A DNA stretch of 16,010 nucleotides, taken from Paludibacteraceae bacterium (lineage in GTDB: Bacteria; Bacteroidota; Bacteroidia; Bacteroidales; Paludibacteraceae). The notes under the pieces were generated by a model that was not told the DNA's origin, searched no databases, and was given only the letters and a program-made list of their open reading frames with translations. The stretch spans positions 1 to 16,010 of the forward strand of contig JAEDFN010000042.1 in the NCBI GenBank assembly GCA_016292775.1. Direction: 5' to 3'. Position numbers and translations under genes: made by a program. Positions 7,874 to 15,669 of the stretch are shown here, one piece after another; the first letter of the stretch is position 1, and each line of letters starts with the position of its first letter.

Positions 7874-9844
7874 TTATGCTTTATAGTTACGGGTTTGACG
7901 TACTACGAATTCGTAATCAAGAGGCTCTTTATACATCTTAGGTTCTTTTCCTTCGCCTTCATATTGCCAGCAAGAAACGAAAGAGAATTTATCATCTTGA
8001 CGGAGGGCTTCACCTTCCGGAGTTTGATATTCTTCGCGGAAGTGACCACCGCAAGACTCTTCACGAACAAGAGCATCGCGAGCCATAAGTTCGCCTATTT
8101 CAATAAAGTCTGCAAGGCGGAGAGCTTTTTCGAGTTCTACGTTAAAGTCGTCTTTCTTACCTGGGATGAATACATCTGACCAGAATTCTTTTCTGATTTC
8201 TTGGATGCGTTCGATAGCTTTCTTCAAACCTTCTGCTGTACGTCCCATACCAACGAATTCCCACATTACGAGACCGAGTTCGCGGTGGATGCTATCAACA
8301 GAGTGTTTACCTTGAATCTTCATCAAGCGATCGATTTTATCTTTGATAGCTTTTTCAGCCTCTTCGAATTCAGGGCGATCGGTAGAGAATCTAGGCACTT
8401 GGATTTGATCTGAAAGGTAATTTTGAATAGTATAAGGGAGAACGAAATAACCATCAGCAAGACCTTGCATAAGGGCGGAAGCACCGAGGCGGTTAGCACC
8501 GTGATCAGAGAAGTTTGCTTCACCGATAGCAAAGAGACCTTGAATAGAAGTTTGGAGTTCGTAGTCTACCCAAATACCACCCATAGTATAGTGGATAGCA
8601 GGGAAAATCATCATTGGAGTTTCGTAAGGATTATCGTCAACGATTTTCTCATACATTTGGAATAAGTTACCATAACGAGCGGCAACAACGTCACGGCCGA
8701 GGCGTTGGATAGCGTATTTAAAGTCGAGATAAACGGCGAGGCCGGTAGCATTTACACCGAATCCAGCGTCGCAACGCTCTTTAGCGGCACGAGAAGCAAC
8801 GTCACGAGGCACGAGGTTACCGAATGCAGGATAACGACGCTCCAAGTAGAAGTCACGATCTTCGTCAGGAATATCAGTAGGTTTTTTCTTTCCTGCGCGG
8901 ATAGCTTCGGCATCTTCTTTCTTCTTAGGCACCCAGATACGACCATCGTTACGTAATGATTCAGACATCAAAGTAAGTTTTGATTGGAAAGAACCGTGAA
9001 CAGGGATACAAGTAGGGTGAATTTGAGCGAAACAAGGGTTAGCAAACCAAGCACCTTTTTTGTAGCATTGGAAAGCGGCGGAGCCGTTAGAAGCCATTGC
9101 GTTAGTAGAGAGGAAGAAAGTATTACCATAACCACCGGTACCGATAACGACAGCGTGAGCTGCAAAGCGTTCGATAGCACCGGTAACAAGGTTACGAGCA
9201 ATAATACCACGAGCACGACCATCGATAATTACAACGTCGAGCATTTCGTAACGAGTATAAAGTTTAACAGTGCCTTTATTCACTTGACGGCTCAAAGCTG
9301 AGTATGCGCCTAAAAGCAATTGTTGGCCTGTTTGACCTTTAGCATAGAAAGTACGGCTAACTTGTGCGCCACCGAAAGAGCGGTTATCAAGCAAACCGCC
9401 ATATTCGCGAGCGAAAGGCACACCTTGGGCAACACATTGGTCGATAATAGAGTTAGACACTTCTGCAAGACGATAGACGTTAGCTTCACGAGCGCGATAG
9501 TCACCTCCTTTGATAGTATCGTAGAAAAGACGATATACAGAGTCGCCATCGTTTTGATAGTTTTTAGCGGCATTAATACCTCCTTGAGCAGCGATAGAGT
9601 GAGCGCGGCGAGGAGAATCTTGAATACAGAAGTTGAGGACATTGAATCCCATTTCGCCGAGCGATGCAGCAGCAGAAGCTCCGGCAAGTCCGGTACCAAC
9701 TACGATAATATCCAAGCGGCGTTTATTGGCAGGGTTCACCAATTTCTGGTGAGCTTTATAATTTGTCCATTTTTCAGCCAATGGACCCTCAGGAACCTTA
9801 GCAGTGATGATATCACCTTTAAGTAATTCTTCGATTTTAGCCAT
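7874..9844 (-). CDS. frdA: Fumarate reductase / succinate dehydrogenase flavoprotein subunit
   Basis: This catalytic subunit interconverts fumarate and succinate at a covalently bound FAD on the cytoplasmic face of the membrane. The dinucleotide-binding motif VVGTGLAGASAA lies at about 48-60. The FAD-linking histidine is His82 in RRAHSIAAQGG. The catalytic arginine segment is NLVPRDVASRAAKE (about 343-356), and the substrate histidine is probably His418 in AIHYTMGG. A second flavin-contact block, HGANRLGASALMQG, covers 448-461. The 656-residue length matches type B (Wolinella/Bacteroidetes) flavoproteins, which are longer than the E. coli proteins. It lies between frdC (31-base gap) and frdB (6-base gap). 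The family cannot by itself tell reductase from dehydrogenase; the frdC-A-B order and likely anaerobic host favour fumarate reductase. Confidence 0.97.
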   Translation of the reverse strand: MAKIEELLKGDIITAKVPEGPLAEKWTNYKAHQKLVNPANKRRLDIIVVGTGLAGASAAASLGEMGFNVLNFCIQDSPRRAHSIAAQGGINAAKNYQNDGDSVYRLFYDTIKGGDYRAREANVYRLAEVSNSIIDQCVAQGVPFAREYGGLLDNRSFGGAQVSRTFYAKGQTGQQLLLGAYSALSRQVNKGTVKLYTRYEMLDVVIIDGRARGIIARNLVTGAIERFAAHAVVIGTGGYGNTFFLSTNAMASNGSAAFQCYKKGAWFANPCFAQIHPTCIPVHGSFQSKLTLMSESLRNDGRIWVPKKKEDAEAIRAGKKKPTDIPDEDRDFYLERRYPAFGNLVPRDVASRAAKERCDAGFGVNATGLAVYLDFKYAIQRLGRDVVAARYGNLFQMYEKIVDDNPYETPMMIFPAIHYTMGGIWVDYELQTSIQGLFAIGEANFSDHGANRLGASALMQGLADGYFVLPYTIQNYLSDQIQVPRFSTDRPEFEEAEKAIKDKIDRLMKIQGKHSVDSIHRELGLVMWEFVGMGRTAEGLKKAIERIQEIRKEFWSDVFIPGKKDDFNVELEKALRLADFIEIGELMARDALVREESCGGHFREEYQTPEGEALRQDDKFSFVSCWQYEGEGKEPKMYKEPLDYEFVVRQTRNYKA

Positions 9845-9875
9845 ATTATATTGTATTATTGATTAAACAAATTGA

Positions 9876-10598
9876 TTAGCATGCAGCGCCACAGCAGCAG
9901 AAACTAGCGCAGAAATAGAATACTACAACCAAAGCAAACATTAACACTACGATGGTAGAGATAATATTAGCGATGCATTTTACGCGTGGCATCCAAATAT
10001 TATTGTTCCATCCCAATGTATGAAGAGCAGACCATACACCGTGGGTCAAGTGGAACCAAAGAGCTGCCAACCATACGAGGTAGAGAACTACGTAAACAGG
10101 GTTAGCAAAAGTGTCTTTAATAAGGAGCACTCCATTTGTAGCATTAGCCAAAGCTGTTGAATCTACTTCACAACCCAACATATGGCCTAATTCCACGCAT
10201 TGCATTTTTGCCCAGAAGTTGAACAAGTGAAGACCAATACCAAGAACGATGATTACACCGAGAACGAGCATGTTTTTAGATGCCCATTCAACTTCTTTTT
10301 GGCGATCTGTTACTGCATAACGTTCACGACCGCGTGCGCGATAATTTTGCAGTGAAATGATAAATGCATAAACGATATGAACAACAACCAAAAAGGCAAG
10401 GCCTACAGTGGCGATAAGAGCATACCAATTTGCACCTAAAAACTCACAAATAGCGTTGTAATACTCCACTCCAAACAATGCATCTGTTATTGAGAAGATG
10501 TTCATTGTAGCGTGAAATAAAAGGAACAATACCAAAGCAGTTCCTGTAACGCTCATTACTACTTTTCTTCCGATAGAAGAACTTGATAACCAAGTCAT
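9876..10598 (-). CDS. frdC: Fumarate reductase / succinate dehydrogenase cytochrome b subunit
   Basis: This integral-membrane diheme cytochrome b558-type subunit anchors FrdAB and exchanges electrons with menaquinol. Five hydrophobic segments are visible at about 15-36, 57-85, 108-128, 163-185 and 205-230. Candidate heme-ligand histidines are His29, His74, His124 and His183, with His186 and His193 nearby (block WFHLTHGVWSALHTLGW). Length 240 fits the single-subunit anchor of type B complexes. The last 11 residues are unusually cysteine-rich: Cys230, 234, 235, 236 and 240. The gene heads the frd operon; 81 AT-rich bases separate it from galE upstream on the same strand, with no hairpin and no clear TAnnTTTG box, so its promoter is not identified. 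Confidence 0.94.
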   Translation of the reverse strand: MTWLSSSSIGRKVVMSVTGTALVLFLLFHATMNIFSITDALFGVEYYNAICEFLGANWYALIATVGLAFLVVVHIVYAFIISLQNYRARGRERYAVTDRQKEVEWASKNMLVLGVIIVLGIGLHLFNFWAKMQCVELGHMLGCEVDSTALANATNGVLLIKDTFANPVYVVLYLVWLAALWFHLTHGVWSALHTLGWNNNIWMPRVKCIANIISTIVVLMFALVVVFYFCASFCCCGAAC

Positions 10599-10679
10599 AA
10601 AATAAAATTTTTAGTTAATGAATTATTATTTATTATTAATTATTCGTTTTATAGCAAAAAAAAAGAAAACTAAAAAGTA

Positions 10680-11816
10680 TTAACTGCCATGTAGTAAACT
10701 CGACATTTTAACACCACCTTTAACCTTCTCTTTATTTTCTTCATTTTCAGAAAGATGAAGCTGCCATTTCCAAATGGACTTCAATGTATCTTCGAGCGAA
10801 ACTTTTGCCTCCCAGTTCAGCACTTTATTTGCTTTTGACGGGTCTGCCCAAATCTGCTCGATGTCTCCGGAGCGACGACCTACTATTTCGCATGGCACTT
10901 TCACCTCATTAACCTTCTCAAAAGTAGAAAGGATTTCCAAAACCGACAATCCTTTTCCGGTACCCACATTATATATTTCCACACCTTCTACATTATGGTC
11001 AAGAATACGACGAAGGGCGGCGACATGGGCGTCTGCCAAATCCATTACATTGATATAATCGCGGATACATGAGCCGTCAGGGGTATTATAATCATTTCCA
11101 AATACGCTCAATTTCTTGCGTATTCCGGCAGCTGTTTGAGAGATAAAAGGCAATAAATTGGATGGAACTCCATTAGGTAATTCCCCTATCAATGCAGAAG
11201 GGTGAGCTCCGATAGGATTAAAATAGCGAAGCATTACACTACAAATATTCGGATTGGCTTTCACTGTGTCGGTGATGATATCTTCGCATATCTGCTTGGT
11301 ATTTCCATATGGTGAAACAGCTTTTTGGAGCGGAGTATCTTCTGATACAGGGGAGTGATCCGGCTGACCATATACGGTACAAGAAGAAGAAAAAACTATA
11401 CCCTCAACCTTATGTATTGGCATCAACTCCAACACATTAACCAATGAGATAACGTTATTTCTATAATAAGCCAACGGATTCTCAACCGATTCTCCAACAG
11501 CCTTGAGAGCGGCAAAATGGATTATTGCCTTAATACCCTCATGCTTTGAAAAGAACCTATCCATAGCTACATAATCCGTACAATCTATATTCTCAAAAAC
11601 GGGTTTTACTCCGGTAATCTCTTTTATTCCGTTCAGCACTTCGATATTGGAATTCACAAGATTATCCACAATAAAAATCTCGTATCCCGCTTCTATCAAT
11701 TCCACAACGGTATGAGAACCAATATATCCCAATCCGCCGGTAACTAATATTTTCTCTTTAGAATTATATTTATTAAAAAACTTCTTTATTTGCTTTGTTA
11801 CTTCCATAATAATCAA
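10680..11816 (-). CDS. galE: UDP-glucose 4-epimerase
   Basis: This cytoplasmic NAD-dependent short-chain-type epimerase interconverts UDP-glucose and UDP-galactose, feeding the Leloir pathway and surface-glycan synthesis. The Rossmann motif TGGLGYIG covers 26-33. The catalytic residues are Ser145 in SSSCTVYG, Tyr170 and Lys174 in SPYGNTK. The YFNPIGAHPS and RDYINVMDLADAH blocks are characteristic of GalE. At 378 residues it exceeds the usual 338-345 because of about 20 residues before the Rossmann strand (basic, MEVTKQIKKFFNKYNSKE) and about 20 after the normal end (EENKEKVKGG and on). No Met lies at the conventional start; an alternative start is the second Met four codons in. It is divergent from the M15 peptidase gene and upstream of frdC on the same strand. 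Confidence 0.93.
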   Translation of the reverse strand: MIIMEVTKQIKKFFNKYNSKEKILVTGGLGYIGSHTVVELIEAGYEIFIVDNLVNSNIEVLNGIKEITGVKPVFENIDCTDYVAMDRFFSKHEGIKAIIHFAALKAVGESVENPLAYYRNNVISLVNVLELMPIHKVEGIVFSSSCTVYGQPDHSPVSEDTPLQKAVSPYGNTKQICEDIITDTVKANPNICSVMLRYFNPIGAHPSALIGELPNGVPSNLLPFISQTAAGIRKKLSVFGNDYNTPDGSCIRDYINVMDLADAHVAALRRILDHNVEGVEIYNVGTGKGLSVLEILSTFEKVNEVKVPCEIVGRRSGDIEQIWADPSKANKVLNWEAKVSLEDTLKSIWKWQLHLSENEENKEKVKGGVKMSSLLHGS

Positions 11817-11869
11817 TCTAAAAAAGAAAGACGAATTCTATTGATTGGAGTATACGCAAACTCCCGTTG

Positions 11870-11877
11870 CAAAGTTA
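11870..11877 (-). promoter_or_regulatory. Putative -7 box of the galE promoter
   Basis: On the minus strand this reads TAACTTTG, matching TAnnTTTG, 53 bases before the galE ATG and identical to the box before argS. A TTTG lies upstream at 11894-11897, but the 16-base spacing is short against about 20 usual for Bacteroidetes promoters, so the -33 assignment is uncertain. Confidence 0.6.
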
Positions 11878-11989
11878 CAAATAAATTTTTAATCAAAATG
11901 TAATTTGTTCATAAAAAACCTACAATATTTTTTGTATAGGGAATAAATTAATTTTTTCATTTATTAATAAGCCGAATAAAATTTTTTTA

Positions 11990-11997
11990 TACCTTTG
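11990..11997 (+). promoter_or_regulatory. Putative -7 box of the M15 peptidase promoter
   Basis: TACCTTTG matches the Bacteroidetes -7 consensus and lies 38 bases before the ATG of the M15 peptidase gene. No TTTG is found at the expected -33 distance. It is oriented opposite to the galE box at 11870, so the 219-base gap acts as a divergent promoter region. Confidence 0.55.
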
Positions 11998-12035
11998 TAT
12001 CATAGTTTTAGTAATAAAATGTAAGTAAAATAAGC

Positions 12036-12725
12036 ATGAAGAAATCAATAATTATAGTCTTAATAATGTGTATTTCGGGCATATTATATGGAGGTACTCC
12101 AATCACCAAATCTTTTTTATTGGGTAAATTCGAACCGAAGAACGACACAAACTTCACCGAAATCGAGTCGAAATACACAGATAAAGAATCCGTATACATT
12201 CAAAAAGAGGTATATAACGCGTACAAAAAAATGTATAAAGAGGCGGAAAAGTGTGGTATTAAACTGACGATAATTTCATGTACCAGGAACTTTAATTCTC
12301 AAAAAAACATTTGGGAAAGAAAGTGGAAAAACACTCAAGGTAATGACTCTGTAAAAGTAAAAAAAATAATGGAATACTCTTCAATGCCGGGTACATCTCG
12401 GCATCATTGGGGTACGGACTTGGATTTTATATCTGTAGAAAACCAATATTGGGATACCGAATCGGGTCAAAAAGCATATAAATGGCTAAAAGAAAATGCT
12501 CCAAAGTATGGATTTAACCAACCATACACTGATGATACCTATCGCACGGGATACAAATCAGAACCTTGGCATTGGAGCTATACCACACTATCAATCAGAT
12601 ATTTAAGATCATTCAACTGCCTTATATCCACAGAAGATATTAACGGCTTTAGCGGATGCAATTATGTTAAACCATTTAATATTATCGACACTCACGTTTT
12701 TGGTGTCGACAAAACGTGTAAATAA
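12036..12725 (+). CDS. M15 (VanY-type) D-alanyl-D-alanine carboxypeptidase family protein
   Basis: This exported zinc peptidase probably trims peptidoglycan stem peptides in the periplasm. An N-terminal signal peptide covers about residues 1-20 (KK, then IIIVLIMCISGIL); Cys12 is preceded by Met, so it is not a convincing lipobox. The LAS/VanY domain covers about 55-185. The zinc motif SxHxxGxxxD appears as SRHHWGTDLD, with ligands His123 and Asp130. The catalytic/third-ligand motif ExWHxxY appears as EPWHWSY, with Glu176 and His179. The upstream SCTRNFNSQ block (Arg84) fits the conserved substrate-side arginine. The tail after 185 has Cys195, Cys208 and Cys228, possibly disulfide-bonded, and no recognised domain. 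D,D- versus L,D- or endopeptidase activity cannot be told from sequence. The bactofilin gene follows on the same strand with its own promoter. Confidence 0.87.
   Translation: MKKSIIIVLIMCISGILYGGTPITKSFLLGKFEPKNDTNFTEIESKYTDKESVYIQKEVYNAYKKMYKEAEKCGIKLTIISCTRNFNSQKNIWERKWKNTQGNDSVKVKKIMEYSSMPGTSRHHWGTDLDFISVENQYWDTESGQKAYKWLKENAPKYGFNQPYTDDTYRTGYKSEPWHWSYTTLSIRYLRSFNCLISTEDINGFSGCNYVKPFNIIDTHVFGVDKTCK
12685..12718 (+). repeat. Two interleaved inverted repeats at the 3' end of the M15 gene
   Basis: TCGACAC (12685-12691) pairs with GTGTCGA (12703-12709), and CACGTTTT (12693-12700) pairs with AAAACGTG (12711-12718). The arms alternate, so the two hairpins exclude each other or would form a pseudoknot. 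With single-base connecting loops a full pseudoknot looks sterically difficult, so switching is more plausible. The structure ends 7 bases before the end of the stop codon. No T-tract follows, so it is not a standard terminator. Confidence 0.5.
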
Positions 12726-12819
12726 TATTAGTCTTTTCAAAAATTCTTATTGAACTGAAATTACAAACAATAATCCAATAATTTTTATTTCGTTGTATAA
12801 AGATGATGTTTTTCGGCGA

Positions 12820-12851
12820 TTTGCCATTATGAAATAAAAATATTACCTTTG
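12820..12851 (+). promoter_or_regulatory. Bacteroidetes-type -33/-7 promoter of the bactofilin operon
   Basis: TTTG at 12820-12823 and TACCTTTG at 12844-12851 are separated by 20 bases, matching the Bacteroidetes sigma-ABfr promoter signature (TTTG, about 20 bases, TAnnTTTG). The bactofilin ATG is 31 bases beyond the -7 box. This is the best-formed promoter in the window and would drive bactofilin, fumarase and pssA. Confidence 0.75.
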
Positions 12852-12882
12852 CAATGTAAACCGCATATAAATAAAATCAGAT

Positions 12883-13272
12883 ATGGCAAAAGAAATTATA
12901 AATACCGGATTGACACACAATGTAATAGCCTCCGGCACAAAAATTATTGGCACAATAACGGCTGATAACGACATTAGAATTGACGGAAATATTGAGGGAG
13001 ATTTAATCTGCAAAGGCAAGATTGTAGTAGGCACAAATGGTATTATCAATGGTAATATTACTTGCAACAACGCCGAAATAATGGGTAATATCAATGGAAA
13101 AATTAATGTTAGTGACACCCTTTCATTAAAATCCACCTCTTCTATATTGGGCGAGATCAAGACTAAAGTATTAATCATTGAGCCTCAAGCCAAATTCACA
13201 GGTACATGTGAGATGGAAAACAACAAACCTCAACACTCAATGGAGACGAAAATAGAATCAATAAAAAAATAA
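12883..13272 (+). CDS. Bactofilin (polymer-forming cytoskeletal protein)
   Basis: This 129-residue protein forms the right-handed beta-helix of bactofilins, which self-assemble into non-polar filaments at the inner membrane and often localise cell-wall enzymes. The core at about residues 17-112 is a run of short repeated strands with Gly and Ile/Val at regular spacing, for example GTITADNDIRIDGNIEGDL and GTNGIINGNITC. Short flexible ends flank it: an N-terminal MAKEIIN segment and a polar Asn/Gln/Lys-rich tail. There is no membrane segment, as expected. It has its own promoter, and fumarase starts 15 bases after its stop, so it is the first gene of a three-gene unit. The adjacent M15 peptidase upstream fits the known partnership of bactofilins with cell-wall hydrolases, but here that link is inferred from position. 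Confidence 0.9.
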   Translation: MAKEIINTGLTHNVIASGTKIIGTITADNDIRIDGNIEGDLICKGKIVVGTNGIINGNITCNNAEIMGNINGKINVSDTLSLKSTSSILGEIKTKVLIIEPQAKFTGTCEMENNKPQHSMETKIESIKK

Positions 13273-13287
13273 TTAAATCACTTTATC

Positions 13288-14919
13288 ATGGAAGAATTTC
13301 ATTATCAACCTCTTTTCCCATTGGGAGAAGACAAGACCAATTATTATCTTCTCACTAAAGATTATGTATCAGTGAGTGAATTTGAAGGTAATCCGATATT
13401 AAAAGTAGCTCCGGAAGGATTGACTTTAATGGCACAAACAGCGTTTCGTGATGTATCTTTTTTGCTTCGTGAAGAGCACAACAAACAAGTAGCCAAGATA
13501 TTGGATGATCCGGAAGCAAGTGACAATGACAAATACGTAGCTCTTACCTTTTTACGCAATGCGGAAGTGGCTGCCAAAGGTCAACTTCCTTTGTGCCAAG
13601 ATACCGGTACTGCCATTATCCATGGAGAAAAAGGACAACATGTATGGACCGGCTATTGCGATGAAGAGGCTCTATCCAAAGGAGTATACAACACCTACAC
13701 ACAAGAGAACTTGCGTTACTCACAAAACGCACCTCTCAACATGTATGATGAAGTAAATACAAAATGTAATCTTCCTGCACAAATTGACATAGAAGCAACA
13801 GAAGGAATGGAATATAAATTCCTCTGTGTAACCAAAGGTGGTGGATCTGCCAATAAAACATACCTCTATCAAGAAACAAAAGCTATATTAAACCCAAAAA
13901 CTCTTGTTCCTTTCCTTATAGAAAAAATCAAGACTTTAGGTACTGCGGCTTGTCCTCCATACCATATTGCTTTCTGTATAGGTGGTACTTCTGCAGAGAA
14001 AAACTTATTGACAGTAAAATTAGCATCTACACACTATTACGATGAACTTCCTACAACCGGAAACGAGTATGGCCGTGCATTCCGTGATGTAGAATTGGAA
14101 AAAGAGGTTCTTGAAGAGGCAAACAGAATAGGCCTTGGAGCTCAATTCGGTGGAAAATATCTTGCTCACGATATTCGCATTGTACGTATGCCTCGCCATG
14201 GTGCTTCTTGCCCTATCGGTATGGGTGTAAGTTGCTCTGCCGACAGAAATATCAAATGTAAAATCAATAAAGATGGTATTTGGATTGAGAAATTAGACGA
14301 CATGCCATCACGCCACATTCCGGAGCGACTACGCAATGCCGGAGAAGGTGACGCCGTAAAAATTGATTTGAACCAACCGATGTCCGAGATATTAAAAGAG
14401 CTTACAAAATATCCGGTATCCACCAGATTATCATTAAATGGTACAATCATTGTAGGTCGTGACATTGCCCACGCCCGCATCAAAGAGCGTTTAGACCGTG
14501 GAGAAGCGATGCCTGAATATTTAAAGAATCACCCTATCTATTACGCTGGTCCTGCCAAAACTCCTGCAGGAATGCCTTGCGGCTCTATGGGACCAACTAC
14601 AGCGGGACGTATGGACCCTTATGTTGACTTATTCCAAGACCATGGTGGCAGTATGATTATGCTTGCAAAAGGAAACCGTTCACAACAAGTAACCGACGCT
14701 TGTAAGAAACATGGTGGTTTCTACCTCGGCTCTATAGGTGGCCCTGCCGCTATTTTAGCTCAAAACAATATTAAAAGCATTGAATGCGTTGAGTATCCGG
14801 AACTCGGTATGGAGGCTATCTGGAAAATTGAAGTTGTCGACTTCCCTGCATTTATCCTTGTTGATGACAAAGGTAACGACTTCTTCAAACAACTCAAACC
14901 AAGATGCTCTTGTAAATAA
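13288..14919 (+). CDS. Class I fumarate hydratase (iron-sulfur fumarase)
   Basis: This cytoplasmic [4Fe-4S] enzyme reversibly hydrates fumarate to L-malate. Length 543 and the single-chain architecture match E. coli FumA/FumB: the N-terminal alpha domain and C-terminal beta domain are fused. Cluster cysteines by comparison with FumA are Cys103 (LPLCQDTGTA), Cys222 (GTAACPP) and Cys316 (GVSCSADRN). Blocks GGGSANKTYL, ARIKERLDRGE and GPTTAGRMDPYVD are family signatures. The oxygen-labile cluster suits an anaerobe, where the reaction would run from malate to fumarate and feed FrdCAB, encoded about 2.7 kb away on the other strand. It lies 15 bases after the bactofilin and 6 bases before pssA, so it is probably co-transcribed with both. 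The protein ends with a Cys-Ser-Cys-Lys tail. Confidence 0.95.
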   Translation: MEEFHYQPLFPLGEDKTNYYLLTKDYVSVSEFEGNPILKVAPEGLTLMAQTAFRDVSFLLREEHNKQVAKILDDPEASDNDKYVALTFLRNAEVAAKGQLPLCQDTGTAIIHGEKGQHVWTGYCDEEALSKGVYNTYTQENLRYSQNAPLNMYDEVNTKCNLPAQIDIEATEGMEYKFLCVTKGGGSANKTYLYQETKAILNPKTLVPFLIEKIKTLGTAACPPYHIAFCIGGTSAEKNLLTVKLASTHYYDELPTTGNEYGRAFRDVELEKEVLEEANRIGLGAQFGGKYLAHDIRIVRMPRHGASCPIGMGVSCSADRNIKCKINKDGIWIEKLDDMPSRHIPERLRNAGEGDAVKIDLNQPMSEILKELTKYPVSTRLSLNGTIIVGRDIAHARIKERLDRGEAMPEYLKNHPIYYAGPAKTPAGMPCGSMGPTTAGRMDPYVDLFQDHGGSMIMLAKGNRSQQVTDACKKHGGFYLGSIGGPAAILAQNNIKSIECVEYPELGMEAIWKIEVVDFPAFILVDDKGNDFFKQLKPRCSCK

Positions 14920-14925
14920 TTATAT

Positions 14926-15630
14926 ATGAAAAAGCAAATACCAAATATTATCACTCTGTGTAATCAATTATCAGGAATAATAGCTTTAATATTTGCATAT
15001 AAAGGTAATTTTTCAAATGCTCTCCTATTTTTAATGATAGGAGCAGCATTTGATTTTTGTGATGGAGCCACAGCCCGATTGCTTAAAGTAAGCTCGAATA
15101 TCGGAAAAGAGCTCGACTCTCTTGCCGACATGGTTACTTTTGGTTTGGTGCCCGGAATGGTAATTTATAAAGTACTATCCGTTTTATGCGAAACAAATTC
15201 CGCTCTATTCTATAAATATATACCTTATCTCGGCTTTATTATCACATTAGCTTCCGCATACAGATTGGCAAAATTTAATATCGATGAGCGACAAACCTCA
15301 TCTTTTATTGGCCTTGCCACTCCTGCAAATGCAATTTTCTGGGTAGGATTATCCGTTTGTTATAACAATCTATTACTGCAATTCCCTATCTGGGCTATTT
15401 TGACTTTGGTAATAGTTTTCTCTTTCCTTTTGATATGTGAACTTCCGATGTTTTCTTTAAAATTTCACAACTTTCAATGGAAAGAAAACTCTATAAGATA
15501 TATCTTTATCATTGGAACGATAATATTAGGTATCTTATTTCAAATCAATGCTCTACCTGTAATGATTCTTTGGTATATTTTGCTGTCGATAGTTGATTTT
15601 TTAATTTCTTTAAAACAGAAACACAACTAA
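14926..15630 (+). CDS. pssA: CDP-diacylglycerol-serine O-phosphatidyltransferase
   Basis: This integral inner-membrane enzyme makes phosphatidylserine from CDP-diacylglycerol and serine, the precursor of phosphatidylethanolamine. The CDP-alcohol phosphatidyltransferase signature DGxxARx8Gx3Dx3D is exact: Asp46, Gly47, Ala50, Arg51, Gly60, Asp64 and Asp68. The N-terminal PNIITLCNQLSGIIAL block fits the PssA subgroup. About six to eight hydrophobic segments span the 234 residues, and the length is normal for the Bacillus-type, membrane-embedded PssA. The related PgsA is the main alternative; the N-terminal block and the position of the motif favour PssA. The ATG is 6 bases past the fumarase stop, indicating co-transcription, and a strong hairpin follows at 15670. 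Confidence 0.9.
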   Translation: MKKQIPNIITLCNQLSGIIALIFAYKGNFSNALLFLMIGAAFDFCDGATARLLKVSSNIGKELDSLADMVTFGLVPGMVIYKVLSVLCETNSALFYKYIPYLGFIITLASAYRLAKFNIDERQTSSFIGLATPANAIFWVGLSVCYNNLLLQFPIWAILTLVIVFSFLLICELPMFSLKFHNFQWKENSIRYIFIIGTIILGILFQINALPVMILWYILLSIVDFLISLKQKHN

Positions 15631-15669
15631 GATTTTAATTTACTTTATAGAATAACATCAGTATAATAT

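Noticed and set aside
9320..9826. A 168-codon open frame antisense to frdA, and several shorter ones along frdA
   Set aside because: All are covered by the conserved flavoprotein reading frame; low stop density on the complement follows from its codon usage.
12036..12095. Lipoprotein signal in the M15 peptidase
   Set aside because: Cys12 follows Leu-Ile-Met, which does not fit the lipobox, and lies too early in the hydrophobic core; an ordinary signal peptide is more likely.
13288..14919. Possible L(+)-tartrate dehydratase instead of fumarase
   Set aside because: The single 543-residue fused chain with all three cluster cysteines fits FumA/FumB, whereas tartrate dehydratases are usually two separate subunits; activity on tartrate as a side reaction cannot be excluded.
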